A stretch of DNA of 64,000 nucleotides from Cyathus striatus (taxonomy: Eukaryota > Basidiomycota > Agaricomycetes > Agaricales > Nidulariaceae). Shown one piece after another: positions 11,005 to 25,190 of this stretch. The translations under genes and the position numbers were made by a program. The notes below the pieces were generated by a model that saw only the letters and a list, made by a program, of their open reading frames with translations, made no database searches and was not told the origin of the DNA. Within the stretch, counting starts at the first letter, position 1, and the number at the start of each line of letters is the position of its first letter. The stretch spans positions 558,001-622,000 of the forward strand of contig JAOVFP010000006.1 of assembly GCA_025738555.1 (NCBI GenBank), in the 5' to 3' direction.

Positions 11005-13866
11005 ATAGCTTTGATGGATCGGCTAGTCATAAATAATTTCAATCCACGTCTCGTATGTAGAGTATAATTATGTACAGCAACCTACCAATTCGGGCCCCGT
11101 TAATAAATGTTAATCACGTTGTTGGGAGCTAAATGGATACTTCCTAGCGGGTTCAACAGTAAGATTAGACCGTGTAGACGGACAAACCCAAGGGCAACCA
11201 TAGAATGGATTCGATGTCTATCGTATCCCTTGAACGTGGTGAACATTGCACCATTCTCATTCCGCGCCTTCAAAACGACTTGTCTTCCATTTCATATGAA
11301 CTTTAAGAGCTTACGCACAAGATCCGACCCCTATGATACGCATTTACAGCGATTGGAAGATACCTGGACCCATGAGAGAAAAGCATGTGCCGATATTCTG
11401 CCGCTAGTGGAGAAGACTGGAGATATCATTGGCTCGCAACGTGAACCTCTCTAATGCCGTTTGAATTAGTCAGAGGGATGAAATTGGGAAGATGGTGGAA
11501 ACAGCTCGGAAATTAACTGATGGAATTCTAGTGTAGGATTATGTTCGTTCCTCCGCAGCAAGAAGGGATACAGCGGTGTACTCATAAGTTATTTGTGGGT
11601 GGAACGTTGAAAACGATGACGAATCGGCGAAATGGCTCATAAGCATGTATTTTCCCGGGATCCTTAGATTTCAACACATGCAAATATATGGTGATGACAT
11701 AAGCTTTACGATAAGATGCAATGTCATTTCTGTTTCTCCTATTTTTACAACGTATGGAGTCGTTAACTCCAGTAGCCTCGAAGAGCCACGACCAGAGCGC
11801 GGTACCTTCATCATCGGAAGTATCTGCCAACCTTGATCATTCTTCCAGCACGCTCCAAGCTGAAAGCAGGATGCTAAGCGCTTCTATTTGAAATGGTTCT
11901 TGATTTGAACTTCACACCTCTTCACACTCATCAATAGACTTTGAGTAAGCATCGGAACGTACGACTACGAGAGGAAGGAAGACTTGATGGAAATTCGGTT
12001 GGTGTGCTGTGCTTAACCTTGGCCCGCTCATGGCTTCCTAATTGCGGTGCAGATAAGTTTCCCAATTTCATTGCACATTTGATGCCCCAGTGTTTTGCCT
12101 TTTACCCCCTCGCCAATCATTCGACTGTGGTGTTGTGGAGGAAAGCCTAGGGGAACGGGTGCAAGACTTCGGCGCTTTACCCCGAAGCAAAAACCCAAAT
12201 GTAACCTGATGCAAACCTTGTACCATAAATAAAACCCTCTGCCCAAGCGCCCAGACTTGAAAAGACTATGTTACGTCTGTGGCAACTTTTCCTTTCGCTA
12301 CGCATGTGCGTCGAGATCGGCAGTGGTGTATCAGTGCTTCTTTGTCAATGAAAATTCGAAAAAAGACGCCTCATGTTAGATGTTACTCCAATCCATTCCT
12401 TGGAAAAGTAGAAATGACAACTCTGTAAGCGCCTACCCCGGTCTATGTGAGAGACTTGCATAAGCTTCCTTTACGCGACGTGAAGAACAGAACAATAAAA
12501 TGGAATATTCACAGCACTTCCACCGAAAACTGGAAAGAAGAAGACACATACGACTGATTGCGCATATGTACAATCTTATCATCGGTGCGATGCGCCCGGT
12601 CTAAGCACACACATCTACATAGTAATATATTCAGGCACTCGCAGTGATTCTCCTATATCGTCGCAGAGCCACAGAGAGGAACGTGTCCTAACATGTTCCT
12701 TGGCTAGAACCCCCTGACCGACCATCCACCCTATGTCAAGAACACACAAAAAAAGAAATAGGGCAATAAAAATAAGAATTTGTCTGGTCGATTTTCCGGA
12801 TCAACAGTTGCTGTTCGGAAAGCGGTTACTGCTGTTACTGGGCGATCGCCTTTTTACACGGTAGCAGAAATAGGCGAGGATTCATTGGCCCCATGTGATG
12901 CACTCTGATGGCGGAAGGCCGGATCGGGGCCTTGAGGAGGAAGCAAAAATGCCCATAACCCTACTTATCCACCTAGATTCACGCGCGCGTCACCGTCACC
13001 GTTACCATAATCACCGGCCTCAAGCATCGTACGACACAAGCAAAGACCAAAAGAGATGCCTTGAATTTATCGCTGAATTGATATCGAGCGAGTACGTATG
13101 TACTATGCACTAGGTGGGTAACAATGTCCATGTACAAGTATGAAGAACAAAAATATGGGGGGGATGACTATAGCACACTTTGTATCAATTGTATCGTATA
13201 GTACAGAACAAATAAAATTTATTGTGGGGCCGGGGTTTGCGCGGCCCTTCGCAAAGAGAGGGAGACGGTATACAACAGTTTTAAGTAGGAAACAAAAGGT
13301 TGTAACTGGTGCCAAGCAGATATGCATTTCGTGAGGTCATGGAGATATGCAAGTGAGAGAGAGGAAGGGGAAAGGAGCAAGAGACAAGAGAACAAGAACA
13401 GGAGAAGGGGCCAGAGTGTGATTGCGTACGTACGTAGATGAAGAAATAAGAACAAGACAAAAAAGAAAAAGGTGATGTATGAGATGCAGTCTGGCGTGCG
13501 ACGAGAATTCGAGAGCAATGCAAGAAAGACAGGTTTGAGAGAGGCTTTAAGATGGATGCATCTATAATTAATGAAGAAAGGAGAGAGAGGATGATGAAAG
13601 GACGTGATGCTGGGAAAAAAATAGAAAAAAACCATGCAATGCAAAGAGCCGTATCCTGGGAGTGAGAGTGTGAATAGGAGATTGACAAGAAGCGGAAGCA
13701 AGCTGGAGTAAAAGAAGATGCAGGGGGAGAACCATAACGACATCGGGGAGAGCACGGCCCCACCCAACGGTCCGCCGAAACCGAGGCCAGCACAAAGCAA
13801 CAACGAACGACGAACAGGAATCAAATCCCATCCTCCGTCGAAGAAGACGATACCGAGCAAAAAGAC
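11005..13866. other. intergenic, including the 3' flank of the GATA gene
   Basis: Open frames here are short and without recognisable domains. The hydrophobic 213-codon minus-strand frame at 13219-13860 reads a C/T-rich stretch directly after the GATA stop codon and is most simply 3' untranslated or flanking sequence. Confidence 0.5.
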
Positions 13867-16733
13867 CTAATACACGCGCATATTATTATCATACGAGTCG
13901 TGATTGCCCGAGAAATTGTTCGAGAACATGTGCGAATTGTCCATGTGCGAGTTGTCCTCGGGGATAGCCATCGGTGGGTGGAGGTACGTCGAGAAGAGCG
14001 ACTCCTCGTCCTGAGAGGCCATCGGCGGGTGGAGATAATCCATGGGTGACTCATCGGGGGGAAGCATCGGAGGATGATAGATATGCTCGGTGTTATTGCT
14101 ATCCTGCGAGTGCCAAAAGGCACTCCCGCCCGATCCACGAAGCACATTTCCATTGGGATTGAACGCATTTTGATAAGACGTGCTGAAGGGGAAATCCATA
14201 GACGACCTTTGCGAATGCGAAGTCGCACTCGAATTCGACGAATACCCATCCGTGAAAGACGAGAACGAAACTGCAGACGAAGGAGGCTCCGAAGCCGAAT
14301 CCTCACTCATCCGTCTCCTCTTGGCTCCACGAGGACTCATCGTCAACTCCTCCCCACTCTCCACATTCGTAAACGGCAGCGGGTCTGAAGGCATATTATA
14401 CAGCTGCAACAAATAGTCGGGGTGGTACGGTCCAGGATAATGATATCCCTGGAAAAGATGGTGCTGGTTCTGGTCGGGACCGAGGGCATTCATAAGTTCC
14501 GACTGGGGCTGCACGACCATATCGTCATTGTTGAAATCGTAAGATACTTGGGCAGTGGACGAGTCAGGGGCGAGAGTGGGCGAGGCGTCTCGAGCGGGGG
14601 ATGCACGACGGCTGACGCCCGGGCTGGCAGATGGTGTGTCCTCGAGGCCACTAGTGCCCCTACGCGCATCGTGCCTGGAGCGCTTGCGGATAACGTCGGA
14701 CTTCATGGAGATGGGACGGGCAGAGCCATGCAGTTTGTAGTACAGCCCACAGCTGTGCGGGCGTTAGATAACGAAACCCCAAGATCCGAATAGACTCACG
14801 CATTGCATACTGTCTTGCCCTCGTCGTCCTTTCTCCAAAGAGGCGTCGCAGTGGTGTGGCAGTTATAACATTGAGCTAACAACGTCGCATCAGTAAGAGC
14901 ATTAAGAACAAAGAAAAAATATAAAACACACCCATAACGTCCACCGTCTCCTGCCGTGGCTGAGCCTGTGCCCTTCCCTCTCCATGCGTGTTTCGCATAC
15001 TCTTCGGTCTAGGTCTCTTATGCAACTTGCAGTAAAGTCCACAAGCATTACAATTCAACTCGTCGTTCAAACCCCTCCTCCAAAGGGGCGTATGCGTAGC
15101 GCCACAATTAGAGCACTCAGCTTTGACACCGCCAGGCGCCGAATTGCTACCCCCGGTGCTCCTCAATACAGCAGGGTTCAAACTGGTGGCAGTGGCGCCA
15201 GGGCCAGAGGAGCGAGTGGCAGGCGTAGCCTGCGTACGAACGGTAAGAGTCGGACGGGCGGTGGGCGTGCTGGAACGGGTGGAGTACAGATTGTTCACTT
15301 TGCTGGGTGCGACGGTCTCTGGGAGAATGTCCCTTTCCCTTTCCGCCTGCGGTAAGGGGGGCGCAAGGCCACGGCCGCGCTTTTTGGTGTTGACAGGGGA
15401 GATGATGGGGGCGTTAAGGGTGGTGGCGGTTAGGTTAGGGGAGGAAGAGGAGGAGGCAGATGCAATATTGCCCGAATCGGATGCTTCGTCGTCGGAATCG
15501 TTTGAGCTGTTATCATTCATCGACGACAGCTGCTGTTCGTCAGGCTTGGCGGTGGTAGGCGTAACCGCATTCTGCATGGCAACGTCGAGATGCTGGTCGT
15601 GGGAGAGCTGGGCAGTATGAGTAGGGGGACTATCAGCCTCCATGCCGTGGAGAATATCATCGAGGGGGAGCTCAATAGTGGGGCGAGAAATGCAGAAAGA
15701 ATCATTAGCTGCGGAGGGGTTGAGCCCTTCGCCATAGTTCATGGAATTCGTGAGTGTGGGTTGAGCAAAAAGCAATGCAGTAGGGCCGAAATCGTTACTG
15801 AAGAAAGAGTCGAATTTGAGAGAATGATGAACATACGAAGCCATGGAAGCGGAAGAGATGGATTGAGAAGTGCGAGGAGGGTCTTTATCGTTCGCTTCGT
15901 CCTCAACGACGTTCATGTCGTCATGCTCATCAGCGGGGGCAGCAGGACCGGAGGTGGAGTCATCAACCTGCGCACGCGCAGCAGCTGCACGCGTGCGTTT
16001 GTTGAACTCTGGGGAAGGCTTAAGGTCGGGCTTCTTGAGGGGAAAGTTAGGTGCGGCAGGGGCTGGCTGGTCGACGCTAAAGGTGAACTGCATGCGTTTG
16101 ATGGTGCCCGGCTTGGCATTCTGGCTGGCTTCGCGGGAGCGCTCCTTCTCGACTGCGCGCTGGCGAATAAGGTCGGTAGAGTGGTTGCGCTTGAAGTCGG
16201 GAGCCTCAAGCTCTTCGATGCTTCTGAGACAATAAGGTGCGTTAGCGACCGTTGGACCAATTAGGGTATAGGGTTTAAATGTGTGTGGGGATGGATTTCA
16301 AAGGCGGGAAAAAAGAGGAGCAGGAGAGGGGCAGGGCAGGACAAGGCAGGGGAATTTACGAACCTTCCTTTTTCCTTGTCGAGTTTATCGCCCATGCATT
16401 TGGAGAGCTTCTTGAATTCGCGCTTGGATTTGGCGTTGTCGGTGTCGACCATGAGGTTCTGCAGATGCCATAACCTCCAACTCAAGTTCTCGAGCCTTTG
16501 TCCCTGTTCGAGGTAGCTGGCTACCTTTGTGCAACCTGCTGAGTGTGAGTCTCTTCCACGTCGACTGATAAAAAATAAGACATGCCTTCCAGGTTTGGTC
16601 AACGACTCTGTGTCGTTGAGGTTGCTGAACGCGACAAACGACTTGTTACCCTGTAAAAAGCGGGTGAGTTATTGGTTTCTGGCTGGTAGGATTGCACCAA
16701 CTTTGAACTTGAGATTGAGGATAGAGGGCATTT
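13867..16733 (-). CDS. GATA-type transcription factor with two zinc fingers and AreA-type N-terminal block
   Basis: This is a nuclear DNA-binding regulator of the fungal GATA family. The start at 16733 ([10 protein letters not shown]) is followed by small exons giving TKPGRH joined to [19 protein letters not shown], the conserved block found in fungal AreA/Nit2-like factors (Pfam GATA_AreA). A long Ser/Pro/Asp-rich region follows. Finger 1 is C-x2-C-x18-C-x2-C, starting [14 protein letters not shown] (about 15110-15020). Finger 2 is [14 protein letters not shown], and its second Cys pair, CNAC, is split by an intron near 14795-14752. Basic residues ([10 protein letters not shown]) follow finger 2. 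The tail contains repeated LHPPMA motifs and ends at 13867. Family knowledge: single-finger AreA-type proteins control nitrogen use and two-finger Sre/Urbs1/Fep1-type proteins control iron uptake. This protein mixes both features, and the cysteine-rich linker of the iron regulators is not seen between the fingers. A nitrogen or developmental regulator seems likelier than iron, but this is inference. Confidence 0.88.
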
Positions 16734-19700
16734 AGAGAGAGGGCAGTCGGAGGTGGCGATATCAGGGAGAAGAGAGAGCAGCTCTGATCCAATGTTATAC
16801 CCACAAACGGCCCAACCGCCGATTAAAAAAATGTGGTTCCATCCTTCCTAATCCGGTTATTCCCTTTTATTATCTATTTCTTTTCGTCCTCCGTTTCATC
16901 CTCCGCCACTTTATCTCATGACTCATCTCTCGAGCCGATAACCGACTCTCCCAGATCACACAGCACGCTCGACTGCTGCCCACAGATCATGATCACAATC
17001 CACAAGGCCCTGGCCTGCGTGCCTCGTGTCCCCCTCCTCCCTGCACCCAAGAAGCAGTGCCAGCTGGAGGGCTGCAGGCAACCAAGCCACAAAGAATCAA
17101 AGACATATCATATTACATAGAACAACGTTGTTGCTGCTGAATGAATGAATGATTAGATCTTGCTTGCGCTTTGTCTTTGGGAAGTTGGGAACAGAGATAG
17201 CGAGCGTCATTGCTTGCCATACTGGGATCTAACCGAATATATCTCACCTAAACCAACTGGAGAAATCTAAAATCTCACCAACCGTCTAATTTCATTTCAT
17301 CTCTCAACTGTACAGTATGGGTACTTACTATGCACCGCAAGATCTAATTCCAAAACCAAAAAGCACCTCAACCTCGCTGGAACCGTAACCCAGCCACTTG
17401 TCAGACACAGAACCAACACTTCTTTTCCAATGGCAATGACGATTTCACCCCAGTCACTGGCTGACCCCGCAATCGCGATTTACAGAAAATGGCACTTCAT
17501 TAACCACATCTCACACTTTCCCCAGACTTGGCATCGCACCTACATACATACTGTACACTGGCCTGGACGATGCCGTTCTACCACACCACCACCACCAGGA
17601 CGGACCAACGGACATTAACCCACCTTCCTTTCCTTTTCGTTTCCACACCTTCTACCGGGTGCAGAAGAAGGGAAGGGAAGACCGAAGGCGGAGGAATAAG
17701 AATCTCTTTCTTACATAGTACATAGTTTTATTTTCGCGTTCGTTGGTGCACTGCGTGAAGCCACCCAGCCCAGCCATCAAAACGGATCCTTTCCTTTCTC
17801 ATCCCTGTCAAAGGTATGCACCCAGTCAACCAACAAACAGAACAGTGGAGACGTGAGGCTTCGAGAACAACACCAATCGTAAATGTACATTCAAAGGTCC
17901 TCGTGTCGTCAAGCGGCTATGACTGACTATTATTGGAGATGACCGTGGGCGTGAACAACTAAATCGTGAACGAAGCCAAGTCACGATGCGCTCAAGGCGG
18001 GAAGATGTCGCAAAAGAGACATAAAGTAGTGGCACTGGAAATGAAATGAATAACCCAGGGATTGACGTTTCATTCATTAATTCCTAACAACAGCCTTTCC
18101 CCACTCCTGCCGTGTTTTAATCAACCAAGTGGAGAGAGGAGGAGGCGTAAGTAAGTACGACATCCATCGTGACCGCGTCCTAAAAATCCATCCCATACCA
18201 AAACATTCCAGAGAAACACACATACATTCAAACTTCCACAGACGCACCAACAACCAGTAACCCACACACAAAGCCTTGCCCATAACCCTACCAGCAAAAA
18301 AAACATTCATGTGCCTAACTCTAACCCATTCGTCCTTGTTCTTCATTCAGATATCAAATAGAAACAGAAACAGAGACCGGAGTCCTTGTGCCGACAAAAG
18401 GCGAGGGGGGAGTGAATCGTCACGGGATAAGCCTCGAGGCTTCGTTTAAGTACGGTTAACCATGTTCGCTGATAGCGGCGCGAGAGCGCTAGATGCCCAG
18501 AATTTTAGAAACCCAGATGAGCCAACATTTCTCCGATGGTACGTCTTTACGGCTATCACTTCGGGAGGGTGGGCTGTGAAATGAGTATAGATATAATTAA
18601 AATACGCTTTATGCTGTCGCTGTTGCTGTATCCTTGCCTGGATACTTCTATTACAACCTATGCACCCTAGGTGTACCGAGGGGGTAAAGGCGAACCTATC
18701 ATTTCAATAACGTTAATGAATCAAACGAAATGATGAAAGGGCGTCTGGAGCGTATGGATGTGGAAAAAGAGAAGTACGAATTCCCCGGCTTATCTTTGCA
18801 ACTTCCACCGATTGCCAATAGCTTGTCAACGAACAATCACTGGAATTATTATAATACCCGTACCCCCTAGCGAGCAGCGAATAGCCCTCTTGCACGTTCA
18901 TACCACCGTTTCCAAGAGGGAATAGAGTGAACAACGACTTATCGCTTCTGCTGTATTGTGGGCAAGAATTCACAGCGCTGCGCTGCGAAGATCCGAGGAT
19001 TCAAACGAAAGACCAGGAGAATAAGCAAGACAATAATATGATGCGAGACAATCAGGTCCAGCGCAGGACAACCATTATCAGAAGGAAGGCCTGAAACGAG
19101 ACAAAGATTACCTCCGGCCAACTTACTCCTACCGACAAATTCGAATCTGCCAACAGAAACGAGGCACCAAGGGATCTTGGTCACCTTCCCTATCTTGCGA
19201 TCCTCCTCTGGAAAGCGAAGAGGCGTGCTATTTATGTTATCGGATTGACGCTGATCATTCATCGATAAGCCTGAGATGGTAGCTTGGCGGGCACGTGAGG
19301 GTTAAAGGGCGTTAGTCAGAATGAGAGATTTGTATAGCGGAAACTTGTAATTTCGCTGGTGGCGCGATTGCGAATGGGCGCGTTGAGACGCTAAGATATG
19401 AGTTCCGAAGAAACGAAGCCTTGAGGATTGGCATCAGCATCTGGCAGGACTTCCCGAGAGATCGCACTGAAGCAAGTATTGCAGATGTGGGCTGGAACGA
19501 ATGCGGCAGGTCGTACCCGAGGGTGCGAAGAAGTTTCGGATGAAGGTGTCGGGAGTCGGAAGATGCAGCGAATGATGACAGAGAACCTGGCAGAGGCTGG
19601 TTGCGCGAGCTATCTTTTGCTTGTTGGAACTAGTGACTTGTCAGTGAAGTTCTGGAAGCATGGTCCTCCCGAGATACGAGATAGTGTGAAGGTAACCACC

Positions 19701-22700
19701 AATCCATATATTTTCAAATGTTTCTGTAGGAAAAAGCCTCGTGCGAATGGCATAGAAGAGAAGAGATACGCTCCACTCGCCCAGCCACTTGTAATCATGT
19801 CAATGGTAATCACGTCGGACGCTTCCGTTCCCGAGCCACTATGCCACATACCACTCCCCTATCCCACTCATTTAGAAACATACCCAACTCCGGTGTTCTC
19901 GACCCAGCCCGTGTAATCTCGCGTAGATAAAGGGTGCATCATCCCAAGAGAGCAATAAGCTCCAAATTATCAAGGATTTTTCAGGGATAAAAAACGTTGC
20001 AGCCTCAAGTCGGTGGTTGCAGATCACGGTAAAATTGGCTTTTTGAGTTCAACATCCGCGAGTGAGAGAGAGCGGGAATATACCGGGGGGGCCGCTTGCG
20101 CCCTCAGCCCAGCTGCTGACGCCTCGTTTCGTTGAAGATGACTGAGCAAGGTACCAGAAAGAATGGAGAATGGAGAAGAACTAAAGCTCAGCTGAGATGC
20201 TGAAACGCATGGAAGCGGCACGACGACCCCAGAGTTGTCGTGCATGATGGCCAAGGCCACTGAAAAGCGTTTATGCACGGTCACGGGTGTATGCGCCATT
20301 AGAGAGGAGCGCACGACTGAAGAACGACAAGAATGAACGAATAGTTTTGCCTCGAGGTAGGGTGTACAGGAAAAGGGGGATTCGAAGTGGAAAAGAGTCG
20401 GGATACCCTGTGAATTCAGTTTTTTTAGTCCCTACGGATTGCCACTATCGATCGATGGATGAGGTCAGATATAGATCACCGCTCTATTCCTCAGTGGCGA
20501 GTGGGTCAGTTGCGCGGTAGATGTCGACGATCAGTGCTGAGAATCTCAAGATGCGTGAATACATATGGTTTGAGGTTCCGGCGCAAAGAACTGTCGGGAG
20601 CAGGAGAGAACTTTTTTGGAATCTCGGTGGGGCATCCTTAAGCCCGCAGCGCAAATCATAGAGGACATCTAAACAAAGTGGCACTGTTGACTTCGTGTCA
20701 TGGATACGCGTGAACAGCGTGTCAGCGTTCCCGAAGCTCGAACGCGCCTTCGAAGAAGATGGATGTTTGATGGCGGGGATGCGACACCGACGCGTCGAGG
20801 ATGAAAATAACGTGGCAAGCAATTCGAATCTGCATGTCGGCAACTATTCAAGTTAATTTTTTCGTATGTAAGGTTAGAGTTGGCGAGTAAATCGCGGAAT
20901 GTGTGCGGGGAGGCATAATGAAATGTTTCCAAGATTCTGGTTCAAAATTGGCGTATCTGGACTCTGGAGGACGCGTAATCGCTCGATCACCTGATCTGCC
21001 ATCGAGATCACGAGGGTCCCGGTGATTGCCACCAAATTATCTCAGGCGAATCTCAGTCTGAGTCTGAGCCTCTGATGCGAGAGGCGTCCCTTCTCTCTCT
21101 CCCGAGCCATCGCAGAAAATAAGACAGGAAGATTGGCATATCTTTACTCACACGGAAATGAACTTGCACTACACACTGTAGATACCTGTTCATAAGAGTA
21201 ACACGGCCCAGGATAAAGGAGATAAACAGTAGTGAGTGTAATTTTTTTCCGAGCCCTCTAGCCCCAGTCCGAGGACTAGTTGTCATAATCCGCATATTAC
21301 TCCAGAGCAGAGTTAAATAAACGTTGATAGAGACTAGAACATTCAAATCGTGGTGGCCTCCTGGAGTACGTGCGTGTACCACCGTGAACATCGCGATTAT
21401 CTCTTATTGCGTTTTTCGCGCATTGAACTAGAATGTCGATATTCGAGTGGCAAGGAGTACATACAACACATAGAGTGAAAGTGATATCTAACATTATGAT
21501 ACATGGGATTTGAACCCTGCTGATGGTCACCTCCACTACACCTGGCAGTCAAACTCCGACCATCCCCTCCGTTAACTAAGAAATTGGCCTTGCAACACGA
21601 GCAAAAATAGGCGAATAGCACGTACCTCGTCTTCTCAGGCTTAAATCCAGTGTACGGCTTCTAATATCTACTATCTGTCAGTGACTCAGTGAATACGTTT
21701 CCGGACTTAAACCATGAGAATGCCGCAGCTACTTTCGTTTATCTCGCCCTCGTTGCTTTCATGTACCACTTCACTGGCGTTCAAGTCTATTTACTCACGA
21801 AAATCATGCTGCCTCATGTCCCCGATGGAGGCCACCTATCATTCATAAGGTCTAAATTGTTCACCGTTCTTCAGGGTTACCATAGCTCTCTTCGTTGCAG
21901 AATGTTGCCTGTGACGTCTTTCGTTGTGGCACCGTCCCACCATCATAAAAACATGTGTATGCTGGCATCATTTCGGTGTTACTAGTACTCGAAAGAAAGA
22001 CGTCTTACACCATTGCCTAGGCCATGCCTGAACCTGCGTAAAATTAAACGCAAAACACTATGTAATCCGTCATTCCGAGGAGGAAACACTACCATTGTGT
22101 CATTTTATGCTTTCTCCTCTCGAGTTCCACCGTGTATTCACTGCAGGGTTAGCATGTCTTGGTTACGTCTCTATGTCCCACTGCATTGGTATCTTCCAGC
22201 TATGGCATTCATGAAGAAATCATCACCGCCGACGTGTAACCGCTTTATGATTCATTAGTAAGTACCCATCCCAACAGCGAGCAAATTAGTTACGCTTTTC
22301 GATAAAAATATCTAGTATTCCATCTTTCGAAGGCGGAGTAGACGAGTAAGTACAAGTTTCCCACATGACATGGGAAAAGAAACTCGACTTTCGTCGAAGG
22401 TGGCATCTATCTGCCAGGCATCGTGATTGATTGTACTTGTCAGATTAATACGCTTGTCAAAATTAGGTATCACTGGAAGGCCCCGTGCCAACCTGTTCCT
22501 CCTAATCGAAGTCGTCAATTTGAACAACTGCCCTTATTCGCTTACCAGGATCAGCATCCATCACCGTGACACCGTATATCAACTATTCTCGAGCGTCCAA
22601 CGGGTGCGAAGATCACTATGTATGGTTTTGATAGATGGTTAATACTAGTCATTGACAGTTTATCTATCTTTTAGCATGTACTAGAACAACTGAGTAGCTC

Positions 22701-23984
22701 ACAAGTTCAGAGGAGGCGCTGGAAAGCCCTTCTACGCCACAGAACGAAATACTTTCTCGAGCCTGGTCAACAATATTTGATGGTCACCTGGGAGTCCTAA
22801 CTTAAGAATATCCCATTGTGAAAGAAATCTGGTGCTTCCTTAGTTCCTAGGAATATCGTGCTAATTTTACTTTACCCCTTACGATACAGGGCTAAACAAC
22901 GTGAAAAAGAAAGAAACTGACAACTTCTTACAGCGAGTATCTCTTATAGTGATACCAGTGTCTCCCAACATTTTCTCATTATCAATTCTAGGTAGGCGGA
23001 AATAGTAGTATGTAAAAAGAATCAGCAACATAGAATCTGTCAGGCGGAACTCGGGTACGCAAGTCTTTCGGATCCAAGTTGATAAACATGTAATAATGAT
23101 AACGGTGACTTCTAGATAATCATCAATTCACTTAGATGTCGCTGTACAGCATTGCTCTTAAGTGCATATTTCGCCGCCTTCACGGCTTCCCTTGTACAAT
23201 CTAGACCCTCTAGAACATGATCGAACCTTAAAATTTCTTGGTGGCTGTCGTTCGCAATTAGACATGGTGCTCTCCTGAACACTGTCGAACGAGTTCGAAG
23301 TTTGACTTCTCTCGAATCGGTTTTTGTCAGGGAACCAACCCTTTCAGTTCGTTGGTGGCGCTGGACCAGTCTGAATTACGTTTGTGAATAATCGCCGTCA
23401 ATAGTGGACACTTAGATAACAAGTTACATGCGGGACGTTGCATCCACAGTAAGTTTTTTTGTGAAGCTGACGTGGGCTTATACTTAGCTGGTCGATAGTC
23501 ATCTATTCAGCCTTTTTACTTAAAATATACGATTGTACCATTGCATGAGATGTGGATACTTATTCCGAATTTTCAAGTCAAGTGAGCAATGTTAGGAGCT
23601 CCGTATGCATTAAAAGCGACTGCTGCGGTGATACACGATTAGGAGGATTCAGACCTGAAGCTAAACGGAGAACTGTCTTGTGACTACTTCTGTGAGAGAC
23701 AGGTCCTGTCATTGGACGCTCCTAAGTGTTTTTATGCACAGAACCGTAGTTCATGGTTAATAATAAATGTTAACTGCGCGTACTGCAGTATTTATCCGAG
23801 TTTGTACTAACGGTTCCGACTGTTTGAGCAGTAAGGTATTCCATCCCATAACTCCTATTCTCGTAAACGAATGTTTCTTTAGTTAATAGCTTGTCTAACC
23901 ACTACAATGCCCGTCGCCCAGTTAATTTAAAAAGATCTAATATTGTTGGTTGATTCAAGAATTGCTATCTACCAAATATGAATA
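16734..23984. other. long intergenic stretch without supportable genes
   Basis: About 7 kb with only short, domain-free frames. The longest is a 162-codon plus-strand frame at 19428-19916 that shows no family signature or codon pattern I trust. The first kilobase is C/T-rich and probably includes the GATA promoter. A weak tRNA-like B-box occurs near 21510 (minus), but no acceptor stem could be paired. Unrecognised fast-evolving genes or RNAs cannot be excluded. Confidence 0.4.
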
Positions 23985-25190
23985 TTTGCTAATCAAAACG
24001 CCAATGAATCAAAGACTTTCTGAGACCCAATCCACAATAATTGTGGTCAAGTCGTTAGGTTGCTCCCATGAAATGAAGTTCAACATAGGAGCTATGTGCA
24101 CGCCGTTTGGTTGTACAAAGAACTTCATGTCTTTATGACGAGCCTTGAACATATCTGCAAATATTACAGTCTCGTCTTTAAGGCATTCAGCTCCTCCGAC
24201 TGAATCAACACATGCTTTACAAGCATGTCAACCCCTGAAAACCATGTAGGAGCACTATGTGGTTCAGCATAAAGAAGCTGATCCTCCGGGACAAATCGTA
24301 TTACAACATTTCCCCGATGGATTAAAACTTGGCCAGTGCAGATATCAGTAGTGTCGTATCTCGTCTATGCGTCAAGGTTACCAATGGCTACACGAGACAC
24401 GCTGAGTGGACCGGAGATTCAAGATGTAACAGAGGAACAGATGGATGCGGATGCAGTAAATGAGAAAATAGCTATAGGATAAGATTTCCTTCAGCCGAGT
24501 CTCCTATAAGAGAAATGTCGCTGGGTTGATGCCAGATTTCGAGAGATGTGTAATCGCCAGAACTAATTGATTCAATGGGGTAGGAAATCCTCTCTCTGGA
24601 ACTAGAGCTAGGTGGTGTACAATTAGTCAAGGATTATCGTATCTTAAAACAGTGTTATAACTTACAATACCGTAGAATGGCAATATTTGCATATTTTCCC
24701 TGCAATTTGAGTCGACTATGAATATGTCTAAGAAAGAAGAGACAATGAAATGATATAGGAGCTATGAATCCACCAGCTTTGCAATAATTACACGTCAGAG
24801 CACAAAATCGAAATGAGGAAAAATGCATACAATGGCAATATATAATAACCTTCTTCGTTTTCCGTTCGCTTTTCATCCAATAAAGCACGTTTCATACCTT
24901 ACCTCCTCGGGCTGCAGGGGTATGCCAGTCCACTTGCTCCAAGTTCTGCAGATTCCGTCAGTAGTTCCCAGTAGTAGTTGGATTTGAGGGATGTTCAAAG
25001 ATGTAACGAGGGAACGAAGAGCAGTTCCTGAAACTTTTTTCGCTGCGTGAATGGTATGCGCACCAATGCCCGGAGCAGTATGGGAGCTGGAGACAGTCGG
25101 GACTGACTTCTAAGATCAAAATTAAATAAGTACGCAAACGAAGGAGTTTCATTGTCAGCGTTATCTTTTCCGCCACACTCACTCCTACAT
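23985..25190 (-). pseudogene. esterase (Abhydrolase_3) pseudogene, third member of the tandem array
   Basis: The order matches the two intact copies next door. N-terminal VGVSVAEKITLTMKLLRLRT lies at about 25180-25130, with a stop just upstream in frame. KTKKVIIYCH is at about 24850 and GGFIAPISFH at about 24770, then ANIAILRY. The nucleophile elbow has changed from GDSAGG to GDSAEG (about 24500) and is followed within a few codons by a TAG. Further stops interrupt PLVTLDA, and the C-terminal part (about 24300-23990) still shows GAECLKDE-like and GVHIAPMLNFIS-like segments in scattered frames. It is clearly dead. Confidence 0.82.

Noticed and set aside
13219..13860. 213-codon hydrophobic minus-strand frame downstream of the GATA gene
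   Set aside because: It is a C/T-rich low-complexity stretch with three overlapping open frames and no domain, best explained as 3' untranslated or flanking sequence.
15123..16264. Plus-strand frames of 165 and 224 codons over the GATA gene
   Set aside because: They run antisense to exons with intact zinc fingers and have no recognisable content.
19428..19916. 162-codon plus-strand frame as a gene
   Set aside because: No domain, no supporting exons, and the opposite strand is also partly open, so chance is the simplest explanation.
21483..21560. Possible tRNA on the minus strand (GGTTCAAATCC-like B box)
   Set aside because: No acceptor or anticodon stem could be paired by eye, and the 3' end does not complement the 5' end.
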